64,000 nt of DNA, taken from the NCBI RefSeq assembly GCF_036178845.1, contig NZ_CP108070.1:4154001-4218000 (forward strand). Direction: 5' to 3'. The notes beneath the pieces were generated by a model. It had not been told where the DNA came from, did no database searches, and was given only the letters and a program-made list of their open reading frames with translations. This stretch comes from Streptomyces sp. NBC_00271 (GTDB lineage: Bacteria; Actinomycetota; Actinomycetes; Streptomycetales; Streptomycetaceae). The translations under genes were made by a program, and so were the position numbers. Shown here piece by piece: positions 26,341 through 36,465 of this stretch. The number at the start of each line of letters is the position of its first letter. Position 1 is the stretch's first letter.

Positions 26341-27891
26341 ATGGCGGGACCCGTCCTGGAAATGCGCTCGATCGTCAAGACCTTTCCCGGCGTCAAGGCG
26401 CTGTCGGACGTCACACTGACCGTCCAGCAGGGCGAGGTCCATGCCATCTGCGGGGAGAACGGCGCCGGCAAGTCGACCTTGATGAAGGTCCTCTCCGGCG
26501 TTCACCCGCACGGGAGTTACGAGGGGGACATCCTCTTCGAGGGTGAGGTCTGCTCGTTCAAGGACATCAGGGCCAGTGAGCACCGCGGCATCGTGATCAT
26601 CCACCAGGAACTGGCCCTGGTGCCCTACCTCTCCATCGCGGAGAACATCTTCCTCGGCAACGAGCACGCCACCCGCGGGCTCATCAGCTGGACCGAGACG
26701 CTGCGGCACGCCTCCGAGCTGCTGCGGCGGGTCGGGCTCGACGAGAACCCGCAGACCCGCGTCGCCGACATCGGCGTGGGCAAGCAGCAGCTCGTGGAGA
26801 TCGCGAAGGCGCTGTCGAAGCAGGTGAAGCTGCTCATCCTGGATGAGCCGACGGCCGCCCTGAACGACGAGGACAGCGGCAAACTCCTCGATCTCATCCT
26901 GGAGTTGAAGAACCAGGGCATCACCTCGATCATCATTTCCCACAAGCTGAACGAGATCGAGCGGGTCGCGGACTCGGTGACCATCCTGCGCGACGGGCGG
27001 ACCATCGAGACCCTCGATGTGAAGGCCCCGGAGACCACCGAGGACCGGATCATCAGCGGCATGGTGGGCCGCGACCTCGAACACCGCTTCCCGGAGCGGA
27101 CGCCGCACCACCCGGAGGAGGGCGCCGCGCCCGCCCTGGAGATCCGCGACTGGACCGTGTTCCACCCGATCGACCAGCAGCGCAAGGTAGTTGACGACGT
27201 GTCGATTTCCGTGCGGCGCGGCGAGATCGTCGGGATCGCGGGGCTCATGGGCGCCGGACGCACCGAACTGGCGATGAACGTCTTCGGACGCACCTACGGC
27301 CGGTACGCGGGCGGCACGGCGCTCCGGGACGGCAAGGAGATCCGTACCAAGACCGTCTCCGAAGCGGTCGGCCACGGCATCGCGTACGTCACCGAGGACC
27401 GCAAGCACTACGGCCTCAACCTCATCGACACCATCAACCGCAACATCACGCTCAGTGCCCTGGGCAAGGTGTCGAAGCGCGGGATCGTCGACGAGCACGA
27501 GGAGCGGCAGGTCTCCGAGGGCTACCGCAAGTCCATGAACATCAAGGCGCCGACCGTCTTCGAGCCGGTGGGCAAGCTGTCGGGCGGCAACCAGCAGAAG
27601 GTCGTCCTCAGCAAGTGGATCTTCGCGGGCCCCGAGGTGCTGATCCTCGACGAGCCGACCCGCGGGATCGACGTGGGCGCCAAGTTCGAGATCTACACGG
27701 TCATCGACAAGCTGGCGGCCGAGGGCAAGGCGGTCGTCTTCATCTCCTCCGAGCTCCCGGAACTGCTCGGAATGTGCGACCGCATCTACACGATGGCCGC
27801 AGGACGGCTGACGGGTGAGTTCTCGCGGGCGGAGGCCTCGCAGGAAACGCTGATGCGCCAGATGACGAAGGACAAAGAGGTAACCCGATGA
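26341..27891 (+). CDS. gguA: Sugar ABC transporter ATPase, two ABC domains
   Basis: 516 residues with tandem ATPase domains as in RbsA/XylG/GguA. First Walker A is GENGAGKST (about 37-45), with ABC signature [14 protein letters not shown]. The second domain has a degenerate Walker A (GLMGAGRTE) but an intact signature [11 protein letters not shown], the usual asymmetry for this class. ATG at 26341 with GGAAGG upstream. It energises import with the ChvE and GguB partners; it overlaps the permease by 4 bp (ATGA). Confidence 0.95.
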   Translation: MAGPVLEMRSIVKTFPGVKALSDVTLTVQQGEVHAICGENGAGKSTLMKVLSGVHPHGSYEGDILFEGEVCSFKDIRASEHRGIVIIHQELALVPYLSIAENIFLGNEHATRGLISWTETLRHASELLRRVGLDENPQTRVADIGVGKQQLVEIAKALSKQVKLLILDEPTAALNDEDSGKLLDLILELKNQGITSIIISHKLNEIERVADSVTILRDGRTIETLDVKAPETTEDRIISGMVGRDLEHRFPERTPHHPEEGAAPALEIRDWTVFHPIDQQRKVVDDVSISVRRGEIVGIAGLMGAGRTELAMNVFGRTYGRYAGGTALRDGKEIRTKTVSEAVGHGIAYVTEDRKHYGLNLIDTINRNITLSALGKVSKRGIVDEHEERQVSEGYRKSMNIKAPTVFEPVGKLSGGNQQKVVLSKWIFAGPEVLILDEPTRGIDVGAKFEIYTVIDKLAAEGKAVVFISSELPELLGMCDRIYTMAAGRLTGEFSRAEASQETLMRQMTKDKEVTR

Positions 27892-29132
27892 GCACGGATG
27901 TGACCGCCAAGACGCCGGCCCCGGCGCCGCCCGGCAAGAGCGGCTCGGCCACGGGCGAGAGCCTGCTTCAGCTGATGCTGGACGGCATGCGCCGCAACAT
28001 GCGGCAGTACGGCATGCTGTTCGCCCTCGGTCTGATCGTGGTGCTGTTCGCCGTGTGGACCAACGGCGACCTGCTGCTGCCGCGCAACGTCTCCAACCTG
28101 GTGCTGCAGAACAGCTACATCCTGATCCTCGCGATCGGCATGATGCTCGTCATCATCGCGGGCCACATCGACCTGTCGGTCGGCTCGTTGACGGCGTTCG
28201 TGGGCGCGGTGGGCGCCGTGCTGATGGTCAACCACGACATCTCCTGGCCCATCGCCCTGGTGCTGTGTCTGGCCATGGGCGCCGCCGCGGGTGCCGCGCA
28301 AGGGTTCCTCATCGCGTATCTCGGCATACCGTCGTTCATCGTGACCCTGGCGGGCATGCTGACCTTCCGCGGTCTGACCGAGATCTTCCTCAAGGGCCAG
28401 ACGATCGGCCCGTTCCCCGAGGGTCTGCAGAAGGTCGCCAACAGCTTCCTGCCCGAGGTCGGCCCCAACACGAACTACCACAACCTGACCCTGCTCCTGG
28501 GCATCGGGCTGATCGCGTTCGTGGTGGTCAAGGAGGTCCGCGACCGCAACCGGCAGCAGGAGTTCTCCCTCGACATCCTGCCGCGGAACCTCTTCCTCCT
28601 CAAGCTCGTCGCGCTGATCGCCGCCGTCGCCACCGTCACCATGCTGCTCGCCAGCTACAAGGGCGCCCCGGTGGTCCTGCTGATCCTCGGCGTCCTGGTC
28701 GCCGGCTTCGGCTACCTGATGCGCAACGCGGTCATCGGCCGGCACATCTACGCGATCGGCGGCAACCTCCCGGCGGCCAAGCTGTCGGGTGTGAAGGACA
28801 AGAAGGTCACCTTCCTGGTCTTCCTGAACATGGGCATGCTCGCGGCCCTGGCGGGTCTGGTCTTCGCCGCCCGCTTCAACGCGGCCTCGCCCAAGGCCGG
28901 TCTGAACTTCGAACTCGAGGCGATCGCGGCCTCGTTCATCGGCGGCGCGTCGATGAGCGGCGGCGTGGGCACGGTCCTCGGCGCGATCATCGGTGGTCTC
29001 GTCCTGGGCGTGCTGAACAACGGTATGAACCTCGTCGGCATCGGCTCCGACTGGCAGCAGGTCATCAAGGGACTGGTACTGCTGGCCGCGGTCGGCTTCG
29101 ACGTGTGGAACAAGCGCAAGGTCGGTTCGTAA
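27888..29132 (+). CDS. gguB: Sugar ABC transporter permease (GguB/XylH type)
   Basis: 414-residue inner-membrane protein with about 10 hydrophobic segments. It is unusually long compared with RbsC, as XylH/GguB are, because of an extra central region (about 180-240). Motifs [10 protein letters not shown] and [16 protein letters not shown] are typical of this permease family. ATG inside the ATPase stop, so translation is coupled. Completes the chvE-gguA-gguB operon. Confidence 0.95.
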   Translation: MSTDVTAKTPAPAPPGKSGSATGESLLQLMLDGMRRNMRQYGMLFALGLIVVLFAVWTNGDLLLPRNVSNLVLQNSYILILAIGMMLVIIAGHIDLSVGSLTAFVGAVGAVLMVNHDISWPIALVLCLAMGAAAGAAQGFLIAYLGIPSFIVTLAGMLTFRGLTEIFLKGQTIGPFPEGLQKVANSFLPEVGPNTNYHNLTLLLGIGLIAFVVVKEVRDRNRQQEFSLDILPRNLFLLKLVALIAAVATVTMLLASYKGAPVVLLILGVLVAGFGYLMRNAVIGRHIYAIGGNLPAAKLSGVKDKKVTFLVFLNMGMLAALAGLVFAARFNAASPKAGLNFELEAIAASFIGGASMSGGVGTVLGAIIGGLVLGVLNNGMNLVGIGSDWQQVIKGLVLLAAVGFDVWNKRKVGS

Positions 29133-29140
29133 GTTCGGTC

Positions 29141-29168
29141 GTACGGGGGTCCTCACGGGCCCCCGTAC
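29141..29168 (+). terminator. Hairpin between permease and epimerase
   Basis: GTACGGGGG / CCCCCGTAC stem of 9 bp with 10-base loop, followed by CTATTGC. It may attenuate readthrough into the epimerase gene. Confidence 0.65.
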
Positions 29169-29185
29169 CTATTGCAGGAGCCGCA

Positions 29186-30334
29186 ATGGAAACGAGCAGA
29201 CGTACGGTCATCGCCGCGGCCGCGGCCGCGGGACTCGCCGCCGGCACGGTCGGCACCGCCCACGCCAGCACAGGAGGCAGGAAGCCGGTGAAGGAGCTCT
29301 TCGGCAAGCTCGCCGACGGCACCAAGGTCTACCGCTGGTCGCTGGAGAACGGCGGCACGCGCCTGAAGGTCATCTCCTACGGCGGCATCGTCCAGTCCCT
29401 GGAGATCCCCGACCGGCACGGCCGCTACACCAACGTCTCCCTCGGCTACGACAACCTCGCCTCGTACGTCGCCGGCACGACGTTCTTCGGGGCGACGATC
29501 GGCCGCTACGGCAACCGTATCGCCAAGGGCCGGTTCACCCTGGACGGCAAGGCCTACCAGCTCTCCGTCAACGACGGCGTGAACAGCCTGCACGGCGGCG
29601 CCAAGGGCTTCAACACCAAGGTGTGGGACATCGAGGGCTTCACCTCGGGCTCCGACGTCGGCCTGCACCTGCACTACACCAGCGTCGACGGCGAGATGGG
29701 CTACCCGGGCACGCTGAAGGTGCGGGTCACGTACACCCTCACCCGGCACGGCGACTGGCGCATCGACTACCGGGCCACCACCGACAAGGCCACGGTCGTC
29801 AACCTCACCAACCACACGTACTACAACCTCGCCGGTGAGGGCAGCGGCGGCATCTACGACCACGAGCTGCACCTGGCCGCGGGCCGCTACACGCCCACCG
29901 ACTCGGGGCTGATCCCCACCGGTGAGCTGGCCAAGGTCGGGGGCACCCCCTTCGACTTCCGCAAGGCCAAGCCGATCGGCCGGGACATCCGCGTCGGCCA
30001 CCCCCAGCTGGTCACCGCCAAGGGCTTCGACCACAACTGGGTCCTCGACAAGGGCGTCACCGCCAGGCCCGAGCACATCGCGACCCTGCGCGACCCGAAG
30101 TCCGGCCGCACCCTGAAGATCGCGACGGACCAGCCGGGCGTGCAGTTCTACTCGGGCAACTTCCTGGACGGCACCCTGGTCGGCCCCTCCGGTCACACCT
30201 ACCGGCAGGGCGACGGCATGTGCCTGGAGACCCAGCACTTCCCGGACTCGCCGAACCACCCGTCGTTCCCCTCGACGGTGCTGCGACCTGGGCAGACGTA
30301 CCGCACGACGACGGTCCACTCGTTCAGCGCGTGA
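29186..30334 (+). CDS. Secreted aldose 1-epimerase
   Basis: 382 residues. The N-terminal SRRTVIAAAAAAGLAAG is a twin-arginine signal; the mature protein begins near residue 30. The mutarotase domain has ISYGGIVQS, the catalytic His in NLTNHTYYNL and the catalytic Glu in CLETQHFPDSPN. It is extracytoplasmic, unlike the paralogue at 5410-6390. ATG at 29186 with GCAGGAG upstream. It probably equilibrates anomers outside the cell for the adjacent importer, which binds a particular anomer. Confidence 0.93.
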   Translation: METSRRTVIAAAAAAGLAAGTVGTAHASTGGRKPVKELFGKLADGTKVYRWSLENGGTRLKVISYGGIVQSLEIPDRHGRYTNVSLGYDNLASYVAGTTFFGATIGRYGNRIAKGRFTLDGKAYQLSVNDGVNSLHGGAKGFNTKVWDIEGFTSGSDVGLHLHYTSVDGEMGYPGTLKVRVTYTLTRHGDWRIDYRATTDKATVVNLTNHTYYNLAGEGSGGIYDHELHLAAGRYTPTDSGLIPTGELAKVGGTPFDFRKAKPIGRDIRVGHPQLVTAKGFDHNWVLDKGVTARPEHIATLRDPKSGRTLKIATDQPGVQFYSGNFLDGTLVGPSGHTYRQGDGMCLETQHFPDSPNHPSFPSTVLRPGQTYRTTTVHSFSA

Positions 30335-30385
30335 CGTGCGTCTGACGTGCGTCTGAGGTCCGCCTGACACCGCCGCGTGACATCG

Positions 30386-30418
30386 GGGCCTCGGTGGGTG
30401 ACGCCACCGGGGCCCTTT
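30386..30418 (+). terminator. Terminator of the ABC/epimerase operon
   Basis: 12-bp stem GGGCCTCGGTGG / CCACCGGGGCCC (one G-T pair) with 6-base loop and TTT after it. Just upstream, 30332-30368 carries degenerate tandem units of TGACGTGCGTC. Confidence 0.85.
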
Positions 30419-30539
30419 CGGTTGCCTGGAAAAGTCAACCCTTACTCAATCCCCACGAGTTGAACGGCACCCCCTCCGCCTCCGTATGAAAGGGCGGCCC
30501 GTGCTCCCCCGCACGGGCCACCCAGAGACCGGAGGTTCC

Positions 30540-32378
30540 ATGGCCGACAACGTCGCCTCGCTGTTCCGCGGTACTGCGGCGCACAGCCCCTCGATGGCTG
30601 CGCTGGCCCGCGAGAGCGATGGAGTCGGCCCGATCGACTTCTGCATCCCGTGCAACCCGTACTTCCCCACCCCTGGCATGTTCGACGAACTGGCCGGGCG
30701 GTTGCGCGAGATCATCACGTACTACCCGAGCAGCGCCGACACGATCACGGCCGAGCTGTGCGCGCTGCTCCAACTCCCGCCGAGCTGCGTCGCGATGGGC
30801 AACGGTTCCACGGAACTGATCACCTGGATCGACCACCTGCTCGTGCGCGAGTCCCTCGCCATCCCCGTCCCCACCTTCGGTCGCTGGACCGACCAGCCCA
30901 TGGAGACCGGCAAGCGGGTCGACATGTTCCCGCTCATGGAGTCCAACGGCTTCGCTCTGGACCCGGCCCAGTACATCGAGTTCATCCGCGCCCGCGGCAC
31001 CCGTGTCGCCGTCATCTGCAACCCGAACAACCCCGACGGCGGCTTCCTCAGCCGCCGTGCGGTCGTCAACTTCATGGACCAGCTCCAGGACCTGGACCTG
31101 ATCGTCATCGACGAGTCGTTCTTGGAGTTCGCCGACGCCGAGAGCGACCCGAGCGTCGTGGAAGAGGCCGTCCTGCGGCCCAACGTCATCGTCCTGCGCA
31201 GCCTCGGCAAGAACTTCGGCCTGCACGGCATCCGCTTCGGCTACCTCGTGGCCAACCCCGCGCTCGCGGGCAAGATCCGCTCCATGCTGCCCAAGTGGAA
31301 CCTCAACTCCTTCGCGGAGACCGTGGTGTTCATGCTCAAGGAGCACGGCGCCGAGTACATGGAGAGCCTGCACCTGGTGCGCCGCGACCGCCTCGACATG
31401 GCCCGCCAGCTCTCGGCACTCCCCGGCCTGACGGTCTACCCCTCGCAGGGCAACTTCCTCTTCGTACGGCTTCCCGTGGGCGCCGAGGGCACCGTCGTGC
31501 GCGACCGACTGCTGAGCGAGCACCGGATCCTGGTCCGTGAGTGCGGCAACAAGATCGGCTCGTCCAGTCGCTTCCTGAGACTCGTGGTGCGCCCCGAGAC
31601 GGACGTGCGTCGCCTGGTGTCCGGCATGGAACAGGTGCTCTACGGGTCCAGGAGGGGAGCCGCCGTACCCGAGCTGGGCACAGGGACCAGCTACAGCTCG
31701 GGTACGGCGGCGGTGGACCGTCTGATCAGCGAGACGAACGGGGTCGGCATGCCGCTGGCCGCGCAGGCCGCCGCGATGCCGAGCCTGCCGCCCGCCCAGA
31801 CCTGGCCGGGCCCGGCCCCGGCGCAGGCCCCCACCGGGATGCCGGGCCTGGTCCCCGCCCCGGCTCCGGCCGCCGCGATGATGCCGCCGCAGCAGCAGCC
31901 CGCGGCACGCATGCCCGCGCCTGCCCCGCCGCAGCAGCAGCCCATGCCCGCGGTCGCCCAGATGCCCGGCGTCGCACAGATGCCGGGGGTGGCCCAGATG
32001 CAGCCCGCCCCCCAGATGCAACCGGCCGCCCAGATGATGCCGCAGGCGCCGCCGATGTCCGCGGTCGCCCAGATGGCGCAGATGGCCCAGACCGCACAGG
32101 CTCAGGCACAACGACAGCAGGCGCCGATCCCCGCCGTCGCCCAGGCCCCGTCACCGGCGGCCCAGGCGCAGGCACGGTCGATGCAGCCGCCGCCGCAGGC
32201 ACCGGCGATGCCCGCCATGGCCCCCGCCCCGGCCGCCGGGCTGGGCCAGACCGGCATGCCGGGCCTGCGCAACCGGGGCCTGACCGCCGCCCAGGTACGG
32301 GGCCGCACCGAGCCGGAACCGGCACCCCAGCCCACGGGCTGGCCGGCGGCGGGCGCGATGTACAACCAGGTCGGCTAA
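30540..32378 (+). CDS. PLP-dependent aminotransferase with Met/Pro/Gln-rich tail
   Basis: 612 residues. Residues 1-370 are a fold-type I aminotransferase resembling histidinol-phosphate aminotransferase: YYPSS near 61-65, NPNNPDGG (161-168), PLP lysine Lys224 in RSLGKNFGLHGIRFGY, and Arg in FLRLVVRP. Residues 371-612 are low complexity, rich in Pro, Ala, Met and Gln, with repeats of the type AQMPGV and AQMQPA; probably disordered. The ATG at 30540 follows GGAGG. Such a tail is not normal for this enzyme family. The substrate is unknown. Confidence 0.88.
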   Translation: MADNVASLFRGTAAHSPSMAALARESDGVGPIDFCIPCNPYFPTPGMFDELAGRLREIITYYPSSADTITAELCALLQLPPSCVAMGNGSTELITWIDHLLVRESLAIPVPTFGRWTDQPMETGKRVDMFPLMESNGFALDPAQYIEFIRARGTRVAVICNPNNPDGGFLSRRAVVNFMDQLQDLDLIVIDESFLEFADAESDPSVVEEAVLRPNVIVLRSLGKNFGLHGIRFGYLVANPALAGKIRSMLPKWNLNSFAETVVFMLKEHGAEYMESLHLVRRDRLDMARQLSALPGLTVYPSQGNFLFVRLPVGAEGTVVRDRLLSEHRILVRECGNKIGSSSRFLRLVVRPETDVRRLVSGMEQVLYGSRRGAAVPELGTGTSYSSGTAAVDRLISETNGVGMPLAAQAAAMPSLPPAQTWPGPAPAQAPTGMPGLVPAPAPAAAMMPPQQQPAARMPAPAPPQQQPMPAVAQMPGVAQMPGVAQMQPAPQMQPAAQMMPQAPPMSAVAQMAQMAQTAQAQAQRQQAPIPAVAQAPSPAAQAQARSMQPPPQAPAMPAMAPAPAAGLGQTGMPGLRNRGLTAAQVRGRTEPEPAPQPTGWPAAGAMYNQVG

Positions 32379-32419
32379 GCGCTCCGCTGAAAGTGCGGTA
32401 CGCCACCTGCGAGTCCGTC

Positions 32420-32463
32420 GTGGCTGGTCGCGCAGTTCCCCGCGCCCCTTCAGGGCGCTGCCG
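32420..32463. repeat. Dispersed intergenic repeat copy
   Basis: GCGCAGTTCCCCGCGCCCCT core at about 32430-32449 followed by TCAGGGCGCTGCC, between the convergent aminotransferase and NmrA-like genes. Confidence 0.8.
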
Positions 32464-32534
32464 AACCGCAGCGGACTTCGCCGGGCCCGCTCAGGCCCTG
32501 TCCGAGGACCTGTCCGTCACGGCGTGCGCGGGGT

Positions 32535-33476
32535 TCAGCCCAAGTAGAAGTCCCTGCGCGCGGCCACGAACGCCTCGATCGTCTGGGCAGGCACGCCCGT
32601 GACGCGTTCGACGTCGTCGGACGTGCGGTTGTAGCGGTTCTCCCGGTGCAGCCGGGCCATGGTGGCGATGTGCTGTTCGGTGTGCGGCGGCAGGCCCGCC
32701 TTGGCGAGCACCTCGCTCCGCCACCGGTCCAGCGGCACGTCGACATAGGACACCGGACGCCCGAGCGCCCGTGAGAACTCCTCGGCCATCTCGGTCATGT
32801 CGACCGTGCGTGGCCCGGTCAGCTCGTAGACGTGCCCGATGTGCGGGGCCGGGTCGCGGAGCACGGTGGCGACGACCCGGGCGACGTCGTCCACGGCGAT
32901 CGGCGAGGTGCGTCCGGTGCCGAACGGCAGCGCGATCGTGCCGTTGTCCCGGATCGATCGCGCCGCCAGCGTGGTGAACAGCGGATTGTCCAGGAACGCC
33001 GTCGGCCGGACGTGCACCACCGGCAGGCCCGACCAGTCGAACACCTGCTCAGACAGCCAGTGCAGCCGCTGCTGGTCCGACTCCCCGGTGCTGGTGGCGG
33101 TCATCTGCGACACCGTCATCTGGGACATGTCGACCAGCCCGTCCAGCTCCCCGTGCTCGCGCGCCACGCTGGCCACCACGGTCGCCGCCAGCAGCTGGTC
33201 CGGCGACACGGGCATCGCGAAGTACATCCGCCCGACACCCTCCAGCGCGGCGGCGACGGTCTCGGGCCGGGTCAGGTCTCCGATGACGACCTCCGCGCCG
33301 AGCACACGCAGCTCGGCCGCACGCGCGTCGTCGCGGCGGACCATCACCCGCACGGGCACGTCCTGCGCGCGCAGCTGGTCGAGGACCGTGCGGCCCACGT
33401 CACCGGCGTTGGAGAGAAGAACAAGATTGCTGGCAACCAACGGTCTGTCTCCTTGTGAGTCGTTGACGGCGCCCAT
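32535..33476 (-). CDS. NmrA-like NAD(P)-binding protein
   Basis: 313 residues, atypical short-chain dehydrogenase fold. A near-canonical nucleotide loop LLSNAGDVGRTV is at about 19-30; there is a RPTAFLDN motif but no clear YxxxK catalytic pair, as in redox-sensing NmrA/QOR2-like proteins. ATG at 33476 with AGGTGATC upstream. It is divergent from the solute-binding protein gene. It could be a quinone reductase or a redox sensor. Confidence 0.85.
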   Translation of the reverse strand: MGAVNDSQGDRPLVASNLVLLSNAGDVGRTVLDQLRAQDVPVRVMVRRDDARAAELRVLGAEVVIGDLTRPETVAAALEGVGRMYFAMPVSPDQLLAATVVASVAREHGELDGLVDMSQMTVSQMTATSTGESDQQRLHWLSEQVFDWSGLPVVHVRPTAFLDNPLFTTLAARSIRDNGTIALPFGTGRTSPIAVDDVARVVATVLRDPAPHIGHVYELTGPRTVDMTEMAEEFSRALGRPVSYVDVPLDRWRSEVLAKAGLPPHTEQHIATMARLHRENRYNRTSDDVERVTGVPAQTIEAFVAARRDFYLG

Positions 33477-33586
33477 GAGATCACCTGTTCCGTCACACCA
33501 CCGGAACCAAAACGCAACGGCGGCGGCCCTGTGGCCAGCGCCTGTCCCGGCCTACGATCAACGCTCGTCCAGGAGGGGTGGGTGCC

Positions 33587-34855
33587 GTGCGTCGCAGAGC
33601 CCGGATCATGATGACGATGACGGCCGCGTTGGGCCTCACGGTGGGCGTGAGCGGTTGCGGCACGGACTCCGGGTCGGGGCCGAAGACCACGACCCTCACC
33701 GTCGTCGCCACGAACTACGGCGACAGCGTCCACAAGAACTCCATCGGCTTCTGGGACCGCGTCAGTCTCGCTTTCCAGGCCGCCCATCCCGACATCCGGG
33801 TGGAGACGAAGGTCTACCCGGCCGACGAGGTCGACGCGAAGGTCGCCGCACTCGTCAAACAGGGGAAGGCACCGGACGTCGTCCAGACCGACAGCTACGC
33901 CGAGTACGCGGCCAAGGGCCTGCTCTACCGCGCGGACGAACTGCTGTCGATCTCCGCCCAGGGCAGCTTCGTACCGAGCCTCGCGGAGGCCGGGCAGGTG
34001 CGCCGCGTCCAGTACGGCCTGCCGTTCACGGCGAGCACCCGCCTCCTGTACTACAACAAGGACCTCTTCTCCCGGGCGGGCCTGAAGCCCCCCACCACCT
34101 GGCAGCAACTGCTCGTGGACGCCCGCGTGTTGAAGACCATGGGCGTGACGTACCCGATCGCGCTGCCCCTCGGCCCGGAGGAGGCGGAGGCGGAGACCCT
34201 GACCTGGCTGCTGGCCGGGGGCGGCGGCTACACCGACAACAGCGGCAGCTACGCCCTCACCTCCAAGGAGAACGTCTCCACGCTGGAGTGGCTGCGCTCC
34301 TCCCTCGTCGCCGAAGGTCTCACGGGCCCGACCCTCCCCGGCAAGCTCAACCGTGGCGCCGCCCTCCAGGCCTTCATGGACGGCAAGGCGGCCATGGTCA
34401 ACGCCCCACTCTCGCTGATGCGCCAGATCGAGGACTCGACCCTGAGCGTCCCCTACGGCACCGTCACGCTCCCGAGCCGCACCGGCCGGACCGTGTCGAC
34501 CATGGGCACGGCCGACTGGACGATCGCCTTCCGCTCGGCCGGCCACCGCGAGCAGACGGGCGAGTTCCTCGACTTCCTCTACGGCGACAAGTACGTCACC
34601 CAGCAGGCCGCCGAGTACCAGCTCCTGCCGGTCACCACCGCGGCGAGCGCCGCCATGCGCGAGGACAAGCAGTACAGCAAGCTCTGGAACGGCCTGGACG
34701 CCCTGGACAACATGGAGCTCTACCCCCTCTCCGAGACCAACTGGTCCCAGGTGGCGGCGTCGATCAGGGCGCAGATCGGCAAGTCGGTGGGTCCGGGCGG
34801 GGATCCGGAGGCGGTGCTGTCGTCGATCGGGAAGGCGACACGCTCGACCTCCTGA
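33587..34855 (+). CDS. Extracellular sugar-binding lipoprotein (orphan)
   Basis: 422 residues. Lipoprotein signal with VSGC, then family 1 extracellular solute-binding fold (MalE-like; VVATNYGDSVH start, PTTWQQLL, and a C-terminal ASIRAQIGKSVG). The GTG at 33587 was preferred to the one at 33578 because AGGAGG (33571-33576) lies 10 bases upstream. No permease or ATPase genes are adjacent, so it must work with a transporter encoded elsewhere. Confidence 0.88.
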   Translation: MRRRARIMMTMTAALGLTVGVSGCGTDSGSGPKTTTLTVVATNYGDSVHKNSIGFWDRVSLAFQAAHPDIRVETKVYPADEVDAKVAALVKQGKAPDVVQTDSYAEYAAKGLLYRADELLSISAQGSFVPSLAEAGQVRRVQYGLPFTASTRLLYYNKDLFSRAGLKPPTTWQQLLVDARVLKTMGVTYPIALPLGPEEAEAETLTWLLAGGGGYTDNSGSYALTSKENVSTLEWLRSSLVAEGLTGPTLPGKLNRGAALQAFMDGKAAMVNAPLSLMRQIEDSTLSVPYGTVTLPSRTGRTVSTMGTADWTIAFRSAGHREQTGEFLDFLYGDKYVTQQAAEYQLLPVTTAASAAMREDKQYSKLWNGLDALDNMELYPLSETNWSQVAASIRAQIGKSVGPGGDPEAVLSSIGKATRSTS

Positions 34856-34948
34856 CCAGGGACAGCCATCTGAACCGACGGAGTCGCCCCGCAACGTGTC
34901 ACTGGGAGGGGCAGGCTGCCCACGCCGGGCCCGCCCATACTCGAGTCC

Positions 34949-35851
34949 ATGAACAGCAAGGACCAGCTCGGTCGATTCCTCCGTACGCGTCGCGCGCAGC
35001 TGCGGCCCTCCGACGTCGGGCTCTCGACGTTCGGGGAGCGCCGGCGCGTGCCCGGGCTGCGGCGCGACGAGCTGGCCCAGCTGGCGGGGGTGAGCCAGTC
35101 CTACTACACGCGGCTGGAGCAGGGACTGTCCCTCAACGCCTCCGTGGAGGTACTGGACGCGATCGCCCGGGCGCTGCGCCTGGACGAGACCGAACACCGC
35201 CACCTGCACGACCTCGCCGGGGTGGTGCGCAAGAGCGGCAGGAGTCGGCCCCGCCGCCCCGCCCCCGAGCGCGTCTCCGAGGCGACGAGGCAGCTGATCG
35301 CCGCCTTCGGGGACACCCCGGTGATCGTGCTCGGCCGCCGGAGCGACGTCCTGGCATGGAACCGCACCGGGCACGCACTGTTCGCCGGACATCTCGATCC
35401 GGACAGTCCCGAGCAGCCGGCCCGGCGCCCCAACACCGCACGGCTCGTCTTCCTGGATCCGCACACACGTGATCTGTACGAGGACTGGCCGCGCAAGGCC
35501 AGGGACGCGGTGGGCAAGCTGCGGCTCGCGGTCGGCGAACACCCCGACGATCCGGAGCTGGCCGAGCTGATCGGTCAACTGACGATGAAGAGCCGCGAGT
35601 TCACGTCTTTGTGGTCCGAACACCGCGTTCGCGCCTGGGACATCGCGACCCACCGGATGCGGCATCCACTGGTCGGCCCGATGGACGTCGCCCAGCAGGC
35701 GATGCCGGTCCCGAACGAGCCCGGGCAGCGCATCGTCGCGGTCACCGCGGCGGCGGGTTCCTCCTCGCAGGCCGCACTGACCCTGCTCGCCCAGGTCACC
35801 GCCCCACGCACGCGGACCGCCGTCGACACGGATTCCGTTTCCGTCCAGTAG
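34949..35851 (+). CDS. XRE regulator with MmyB-like ligand domain
   Basis: 300 residues. N-terminal helix-turn-helix (about 30-90: LRRDELAQLAGVSQSYYTRLEQG) joined to a C-terminal PAS-like MmyB/LBD domain (about 105-290; VLGRRSDVLAWNR). This class in Streptomyces often controls a neighbouring reductase, for which the NmrA-like gene nearby is a candidate. It stands alone, 93 bp after the orphan binding protein. Confidence 0.9.
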   Translation: MNSKDQLGRFLRTRRAQLRPSDVGLSTFGERRRVPGLRRDELAQLAGVSQSYYTRLEQGLSLNASVEVLDAIARALRLDETEHRHLHDLAGVVRKSGRSRPRRPAPERVSEATRQLIAAFGDTPVIVLGRRSDVLAWNRTGHALFAGHLDPDSPEQPARRPNTARLVFLDPHTRDLYEDWPRKARDAVGKLRLAVGEHPDDPELAELIGQLTMKSREFTSLWSEHRVRAWDIATHRMRHPLVGPMDVAQQAMPVPNEPGQRIVAVTAAAGSSSQAALTLLAQVTAPRTRTAVDTDSVSVQ

Positions 35852-35933
35852 CCGGGGTGACCCTCACCCCTCTCTTCGGCATGCCCACGCATGCCTACTC
35901 AAACCTGCCCAACTACAGCCAGAAGGAGACACC

Positions 35934-36362
35934 ATGTCCACCACCACGCTCTACACCACCGAGGCCCTCTCGACCGGCGACGGCCGCAACGGAGAGGTCC
36001 GTAGCCTCGACGGAGTCCTCGACGAGGTCCTCGCCGTACCGAAGGAGATGGGCGGCCCCGGCGGCGACAGGACCAACCCCGAGCAGCTCTTCGCCGCGGG
36101 CTACGCGGCCTGCTTCCACAACGGACTGCGGCTGATCGCGGCCCAGCAGGAGGTGAAGGTGCCCGGTTCCACCGTCACGTCGACCGTGAGCCTGCTCAGC
36201 AAGGAGGACGGGGGCTTCACCCTGGCCGTGAAGCTGTCGGTCCACCTGCCCGGCGTGGAGCAGGCGACCGCCGACCGGCTCGTACAGACCACGCACCAGG
36301 TCTGCCCCTACTCCGACGCCACCCGGGGGAACATCGACGTGATCCTCGAAGCGACCGTCTGA
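35934..36362 (+). CDS. OsmC/Ohr family peroxiredoxin
   Basis: 142 residues. Both redox cysteines are present: GYAACFHNG and QVCPYSDATRGNI. Ohr-type proteins reduce organic hydroperoxides with lipoyl donors. ATG start with AGAAGGAGA. It is a full-length homologue of the broken ohr at 18300-18757 but clearly diverged, so a different subgroup and not a recent duplicate. It may cover for the loss of that gene. Confidence 0.93.
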   Translation: MSTTTLYTTEALSTGDGRNGEVRSLDGVLDEVLAVPKEMGGPGGDRTNPEQLFAAGYAACFHNGLRLIAAQQEVKVPGSTVTSTVSLLSKEDGGFTLAVKLSVHLPGVEQATADRLVQTTHQVCPYSDATRGNIDVILEATV

Positions 36363-36465
36363 GCCAACCCGACCCAGACCCGGTTCACGTGTCTTACAAC
36401 GAACTTGACGGATCATCACTTTTCCGTACTGACAGCTGACCAACAGCATCCCTCCCTAATCTGCC

